Shown here: piece by piece, positions 60,826 to 64,000 of the stretch
Numbering within the stretch: the stretch's first letter is position 1
How the letters are laid out: each line of letters begins with the position of its first letter
Made by a program: the position numbers and the translations under genes
Notes under the pieces: generated by a model
Databases searched by the model: none
What the model saw: only the letters and a program-made list of their open reading frames with translations
What the model was told of the DNA's origin: nothing
Assembly: GCF_026041215.1 (NCBI RefSeq)
Contig: NZ_JAPEIQ010000048.1
Location: forward strand, 20,701-84,700
Source of the DNA: Hoyosella sp. YIM 151337
GTDB lineage: Bacteria; Actinomycetota; Actinomycetes; Mycobacteriales; Mycobacteriaceae
Direction: 5' to 3'
DNA length: 64,000 bases

Positions 60826-61227
60826 ATGACATCAAACGTGAAGGTTTCCGCTCGGTCGCAGGCGCGCAAGCGGACTCAGGAAGCGCTCGCCGAACGGCGG
60901 CGCCGGGACCGGGAAAACGCTGAGGCGCTCGATTCGTTTTTCGAGTCGGTCGAGACGGAGTCTCAGATTGACGATGAGATCGAGCGGGAGATCGCCAAAG
61001 TTCGGGCTCGCGCCGAGGACAAGAAGTCCCGGCTTGCGGAGTCGAAGCGAGCGGCGCTGGAGGCGCTGCAGCGTAATGAGGAAACGATCGGGTCGATCGC
61101 TGATCTGACAGGTCTGTCCACCAAGGATGTGCGGGCTGTGCTGGGCACGACGCGCAGCGCGAAGAAGAACAGCGCCGCGGACGCGGCGGGATCGGGTGCG
61201 GGGTCCGCGGCGGAGAGCGCGGCCTGA
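60826..61227 (+). CDS. Small charged accessory protein next to the relaxase
   Basis: The 133-residue helical protein (RSQARKRTQEALAERRRRDR, then coiled coil) ends with a segment resembling a helix-turn-helix (NEETIGSIADLTGLSTKDVR) and an Ala/Gly/Ser tail. Divergent from the relaxase across the candidate oriT, it may bind oriT as an auxiliary nicking factor. Starts at ATG 60814 and 60817 are also possible. The stop overlaps the HNH gene start (TGATG). Confidence 0.65.
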   Translation: MTSNVKVSARSQARKRTQEALAERRRRDRENAEALDSFFESVETESQIDDEIEREIAKVRARAEDKKSRLAESKRAALEALQRNEETIGSIADLTGLSTKDVRAVLGTTRSAKKNSAADAAGSGAGSAAESAA

Positions 61228-61721
61228 TGGCAGCGCCGCGGCCGCTGGAAGTGGATACGGACCGCGACGCCCGGGAGGTGTCGCGGTTCTGGTCTTCGGT
61301 GGTTCGCGGTCCCGGCGTCGATGACTGCTGGGTATGGATTGGTGCGATCGGTGATGACGGGTACGGGCGGTTCTGGATCAAACGCGACGGGCGTCAGCGC
61401 GCGGTGCGCCCGCACCGTTACGCGCTCATTCTGGCGAACGGCGGTGCACCGCTGCCGGTGGAGTGGGTGAGCCTGCATCTGTGTGACGTACCGCTGTGTG
61501 TGCGCGCGGGCGCGCACGTCGTGGCAGGCACACCGCGTGAGAACTCGCGCGATATGGCGGAGAAGGGCCGGGTGCGCGGACGGTGGAACCGGTGGCTGCC
61601 CCGAACGGGTGAGGACCGGGCGCTGCGCTCACGCGCGGTGCGCGATGCGGTGCGCGGCGGGTGGGATGCGGCGCGGCTGCGGGACGCTCTGCACGGCACC
61701 GATCACCCGATGCTGTTCTGA
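61227..61721 (+). CDS. HNH-family endonuclease-like protein
   Basis: The 164-residue protein shows the HNH_3-type pattern: DDCWVWIGAIGDDGYGRFWI, RPHRYALILANG, then the zinc/catalytic part SLHLCDVPLCVR followed by HVVAGTPRENSRDMAEKGR. Similar proteins are common in actinophages and plasmids. It may process DNA in transfer or be a homing-type relic. ATG 61227 overlaps the accessory gene stop. Its 3' end overlaps the opposing gene by 19 bp. Confidence 0.82.
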   Translation: MAAPRPLEVDTDRDAREVSRFWSSVVRGPGVDDCWVWIGAIGDDGYGRFWIKRDGRQRAVRPHRYALILANGGAPLPVEWVSLHLCDVPLCVRAGAHVVAGTPRENSRDMAEKGRVRGRWNRWLPRTGEDRALRSRAVRDAVRGGWDAARLRDALHGTDHPMLF

Positions 61722-62140
61722 GGTTCTGTGCCCGTATGGTGTGGCTGGCGTTTGTTCGCGTGCATCATCGTGATGACGTCGCGCAGCCGCCAGGTGGCGT
61801 GTTCGGGTCGCCACAGTGTCCCGTCTGCGCGGACACGGCAGACGATGAGATGGACGCTAGCGCCGTCGGTCAGCGCGATCCACAGCCATCCGGTGTAGCG
61901 CTGTGTGCGTTCCATCAGCTCCGCGAGCATGGTGCACTGGCGGTGAGTGAGCGTCCCGGTCTCTGGGGTGATGTGGCAGTGCCAGATCGGTGATTTCGTG
62001 TCCCGGACATGTTGCAGTCGCGCGAATTCACGCACCCACGTGTCACAGTGTATGGTGCCTGCGACGGCGGTGAGCTTCTCGGCGCTGAGTTCGCTGCTGA
62101 GCAGTCTGATGTCCTGGATGCGGCGTATCCAGCCTCGCAC
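61703..62140 (-). CDS. Degenerate relaxase-like protein
   Basis: The 145-residue protein starts at GTG 62140 with GGAAGGAA upstream. Residues ~50-110 (SPIWHCHITPETGTLTHRQC and, later, WLWIALTDGASVHLIVCRVR) recall the MobP-type relaxase core, in which a short helix region is followed by an HxDxxHxH-like strand. Here only one His remains and the catalytic Tyr region is not evident. It is likely an inactive relative that might bind oriT or regulate. The resemblance is by eye only. Confidence 0.5.
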   Translation of the reverse strand: MRGWIRRIQDIRLLSSELSAEKLTAVAGTIHCDTWVREFARLQHVRDTKSPIWHCHITPETGTLTHRQCTMLAELMERTQRYTGWLWIALTDGASVHLIVCRVRADGTLWRPEHATWRLRDVITMMHANKRQPHHTGTEPQNSIG

Positions 62141-62221
62141 GGGTAAGTGTTCCTTCCTGCCAGAGTGCGCGCTGTGAGGCCGGGGACCTCGATGGTCCCC
62201 GGCGTCAATCCCGCGGTCACA

Positions 62222-62392
62222 CTAACGCCGTGTCGCGGTAGCGTCGCGTTCGCACACATCAAGTGTGGCGCCGGTCCAGTCGTCGCCGGTGGCGCTTTCG
62301 GTGGCGATCTCTTCGGCTTCCTCCGCTGTCTCGGCGCGGATGGTGAAGGTGTGGATGAAGGTTTCGTGCACGCGCACGCTGTAGGTGTTCAT
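62222..62392 (-). CDS. Small protein, paralogue of the next gene upstream
   Basis: The 56-residue product (MNTYSVRVHETFIHTFTIRA, then an acidic TAEEAEEIATESATGDDWTG) resembles the start of the neighbouring 67-residue protein (MKTYSVTVTETQTICFTVGA with TPEEAGHRALELAE). The two overlap by ATGA. Both look like single-domain beta-beta-alpha proteins. Function unknown; the setting recalls leading-region anti-defence genes. Confidence 0.65.
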   Translation of the reverse strand: MNTYSVRVHETFIHTFTIRAETAEEAEEIATESATGDDWTGATLDVCERDATATRR

Positions 62393-62592
62393 CGCTTGTT
62401 CCTTTCCGGTGTTGTCTGCTCGTATCGGGGATGCACGTGTGCCTCGCGGGTGAATCCGCTGTAGATGCCACCGTGATGGTCGTGGTGTTCGGCGAGTTCG
62501 AGTGCGCGGTGTCCGGCTTCTTCCGGTGTCGCGGCGCCGACGGTGAAGCAGATGGTTTGTGTTTCGGTGACGGTCACGCTGTAGGTCTTCAT
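62389..62592 (-). CDS. Small protein, tandem paralogue
   Basis: The 67-residue product overlaps both neighbours by ATGA. The N-terminal ~35 residues match the downstream gene, while the C-terminus is His-rich (EHHDHHGGIYSGFTREAHVH), which could bind metal. Function unknown. Confidence 0.68.
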   Translation of the reverse strand: MKTYSVTVTETQTICFTVGAATPEEAGHRALELAEHHDHHGGIYSGFTREAHVHPRYEQTTPERNKR

Positions 62593-62825
62593 GGGGTTCG
62601 CTTTCGCAGCTGAGTCGCTGCGATCATCGCGCGGTAGGCGTAGATCGCGCGGGTGGTGCTGTCACGGTCGCGGATCTCGGCTTCGGTGACGGGAGTGCCG
62701 TCGGGGCGCAGCATCGGTCCGAACGCGGTGACGCATGCCGTGCAGGCGTCACCGAACTGAGTGACGGGGCGGGTGCATCCGGGCAGCACACAGTCCGGGA
62801 ACAATGACGTGTCACTACCGGTCAT
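62589..62825 (-). CDS. Small Cys-rich (zinc-finger-like) protein
   Basis: The 78-residue product has four Cys in FPDCVLPGCTRPV and FGDACTACVTAFG, a likely zinc site. A helical C-terminus (STTRAIYAYRAMIAATQLRK) follows. ATG 62825 overlaps the upstream gene end by 4 bp. Function unknown. Confidence 0.68.
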   Translation of the reverse strand: MTGSDTSLFPDCVLPGCTRPVTQFGDACTACVTAFGPMLRPDGTPVTEAEIRDRDSTTRAIYAYRAMIAATQLRKRTP

Positions 62826-63031
62826 GCCGGGGTCCCCTGTGTGATCAGGTCTCGGGCTTCGCTGATGGCGCCTCGCCAGGTGTCGTGCTCGCCACCGAGC
62901 ATGGTCACATCGGGGTGGCCGGTGAACTGCACGAGCACGCTGACGGTCCAAAAGCCGTAGTGCACGTGGGCGCCAGTCCAGAACTTGGTGCGCCGGATTG
63001 TGGGTTTGTCGATCACTCGGTACGTGCGCAT
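62822..63031 (-). CDS. Small hypothetical protein
   Basis: The 69-residue product (MRTYRVIDKPTIRRTKFWTG, then beta-rich GFWTVSVLVQFTG) starts at ATG 63031, inside the end of the upstream gene (19-bp overlap), with AGGACT nearby. The beginning MRTYRV and overall size recall the paralogous pair downstream. Function unknown. Confidence 0.62.
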   Translation of the reverse strand: MRTYRVIDKPTIRRTKFWTGAHVHYGFWTVSVLVQFTGHPDVTMLGGEHDTWRGAISEARDLITQGTPA

Positions 63032-63243
63032 GGTGAGTCCTTCTTTCGCCGGGTACAGGCCGGGATGGCGGGGTCGCTGGTGTGCTCCCAGTACCCGTGG
63101 TTGATGCCGAGAGTGAAGTCGCTGGGCTCGATCGCTGCGCAGTGCGGGCACCGCCACCCGTCTGCGGTGTGAACGCGGGCGAGCCATGCGGTGTGGTGGC
63201 TTTCGCGTTTCTCGACGGTGCCGAACAGATCGAGCTGCATCAT
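63013..63243 (-). CDS. Small Cys/His protein
   Basis: The 76-residue product from ATG 63243 (GGAGAA upstream) has WRCPHCAAIEPSDF and later CTRRKKDSPC, a probable zinc-binding set, and starts MMQLDLFGTVEKR. Function unknown. Part of the minus-strand small-gene operon. Confidence 0.65.
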   Translation of the reverse strand: MMQLDLFGTVEKRESHHTAWLARVHTADGWRCPHCAAIEPSDFTLGINHGYWEHTSDPAIPACTRRKKDSPCARTE

Positions 63244-63297
63244 GTTTCTCCGTTCCCGCGGTGCCGGGGACAGCGCGCCTGGCACCGCGGGGCGTGG

Positions 63298-63489
63298 TTA
63301 GTGGGTGCGGGTTCCCTCGAACGCGGCGGCGAGTTCACTGATCAGGTCGGCGCGCATTTTCGTCACTGGCCGGGGGCCGTAGAGATCAACGAACACGCAC
63401 GCGAGGAACTCGTAGTCGATGCGCGGGTTCGCGCGGGTGACGTCTTCTAGCTGAGCCTGTATCTGGTCGAGTGTGGCTGTGATAGACAT
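63298..63489 (-). CDS. Small protein sharing a domain with the transfer-cluster fusion
   Basis: The 63-residue product (ITATLDQIQAQLEDVTRANP then RIDYEFLACVFVDLYGPRPV) matches residues 1-60 of the product of the frame at 35889. The spacing of DY, the Cys and the LYG motif is conserved. So this domain exists alone here and fused there. Function unknown. Confidence 0.7.
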   Translation of the reverse strand: MSITATLDQIQAQLEDVTRANPRIDYEFLACVFVDLYGPRPVTKMRADLISELAAAFEGTRTH

Positions 63490-63569
63490 GGGATGCCCTT
63501 CCGGTTTCGTGAGTGTTTCCGCGGGGGTGGGTCCCGTACCGGGGGGCAATCCTGGTACGGGGCTGTCTG

Positions 63570-63839
63570 TTAGTGCGCGAGCGCGTAATTCGATCGTGGC
63601 GCGGTGATGACGATGGCGTTGCCGTAAACGTCGAGTTCAATTCCGGCCTGACGTGCGATTCTGGTGGCCTCAGGGTTCAGGGTGCTGGCGTGCAGCCCGT
63701 CGTCGCTAACCCACATATCGGTAGTGCCGGTGAGAGTCACCATGTCGAACGCTGCCCCGAGGTGCTCATGCAGGGTGTCAGCGCTGCCATCTGAAAGGCG
63801 CTGGTACACGCCCTCTGTAGTGATAAGTGTCGCGATCAT
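63570..63839 (-). CDS. Small protein, possibly DUF3846-like
   Basis: The 89-residue product ends NAIVITAPRSNYALAH, starts MIATLITTEGVYQRLSDGSA and contains FDMVTLTGTTDMWVSDDGLH. The size and the alternating beta pattern with a conserved WVSDDG recall DUF3846 proteins of actinobacterial plasmids and phages. Function unknown. ATG 63839 follows AAGGAACC. Confidence 0.65.
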   Translation of the reverse strand: MIATLITTEGVYQRLSDGSADTLHEHLGAAFDMVTLTGTTDMWVSDDGLHASTLNPEATRIARQAGIELDVYGNAIVITAPRSNYALAH

Positions 63840-63885
63840 TTCGGGGTTCCTTCTCTGTCGTGCGATTCGGTGATCGAGTGGTGTG

Positions 63886-64000
63886 TTAGGCGGCTGAGGG
63901 TGCGAGGTCTTTGCGGACCTGCGCGGCGATGCGCTCGGCTTGCTCGCGGGTCATTGCGTCCCGGATCAGGGCGACGGGTCCGCGCAGCCCGAGGGCGGGC
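63886..64000 (-). CDS. C-terminal end of an unknown gene (cut by window edge)
   Basis: The last 37 codons are in frame to the window edge, ending MTREQAERIAAQVRKDLAPS followed by two residues and TAA. It is a helical, charged tail in the same orientation as the small-gene operon. Too little is visible to identify it. Confidence 0.6.
   Translation of the reverse strand, partial: PALGLRGPVALIRDAMTREQAERIAAQVRKDLAPSAA

Overview
The window is high-GC actinobacterial DNA that reads as a large conjugative plasmid. It holds an ATP-driven ParA partition locus, a probable replication initiator, an actinobacterial type IV secretion cluster, a MobF relaxase-helicase and a strand of small leading-region-type genes. 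Protein style (SCO6880-type VirB4-N protein, cutinase-like protein and MAB_1171c-type membrane protein near the transfer genes, CYP153 with an AraC regulator) fits Mycobacteriales such as Rhodococcus, Gordonia, Dietzia or Nocardia. The genus cannot be settled from sequence alone.

Region 1 (1-24,310) is transposon territory. A 22.9-kb Tn3-family transposon occupies 1389-24305, with perfect 51-bp terminal inverted repeats and a 5-bp GAGAC duplication on both sides. It landed about 45 bp upstream of the start codon of a second, unrelated Tn3-family transposase, whose 5' part runs off the left edge. Inside are tnpA at the left end, a truncated tetR copy, an IS21-family istA/istB pair, then an alkane-oxidation-type cluster. 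That cluster comprises a divergent AraC regulator, 2Fe-2S ferredoxin, CYP153-like P450, ferredoxin reductase, second P450, transglutaminase-like protein, aldehyde dehydrogenase, short-chain dehydrogenase, BtrH-like protein and acyl-CoA synthetase. Then come IS3 and Tn3 debris, an intact tetR with a divergent 14-TM-type MFS pump, a universal stress protein, a candidate res site and the serine resolvase tnpR at the right end. Many cluster genes overlap by 4 bp, so they are probably co-translated.

Region 2 (24.3-34.3 kb) is plasmid maintenance and accessory DNA: parA with a small ribbon-helix-helix partner, TAGCGCTA palindromes, a nuclease-fold protein, a two-gene nucleotidyltransferase unit, rep with hairpins over its start, a nucleoside hydrolase, and an ImmA/IrrE peptidase, membrane protein and XRE regulator module.

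Region 3 (34.3-51.9 kb) is the transfer apparatus, nearly all on the plus strand and mostly with 4-bp overlaps: cutinase-like protein, secreted and membrane-anchored proteins, two MinD/ParA-like ATPases, a VirB2-like protein, lipoproteins, a VirB8-position protein, a VirB6/TrbL-like channel, SCO6880-like protein, VirB4 ATPase, a three-domain wall hydrolase and the VirD4/TraG coupling protein.

Region 4 (52.3-55.0 kb) is a stability and defence patch: a HigBA-like toxin-antitoxin pair and an Mrr-like nuclease with a large unassigned C-terminal part. Region 5 (55.2-64.0 kb) holds the relaxase with an accessory protein, a probable oriT-bearing intergenic region, an HNH protein, a degenerate relaxase-like protein and a minus-strand operon of very small genes, several overlapping by ATGA. 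All functions are inferred by reading; no database search was run.
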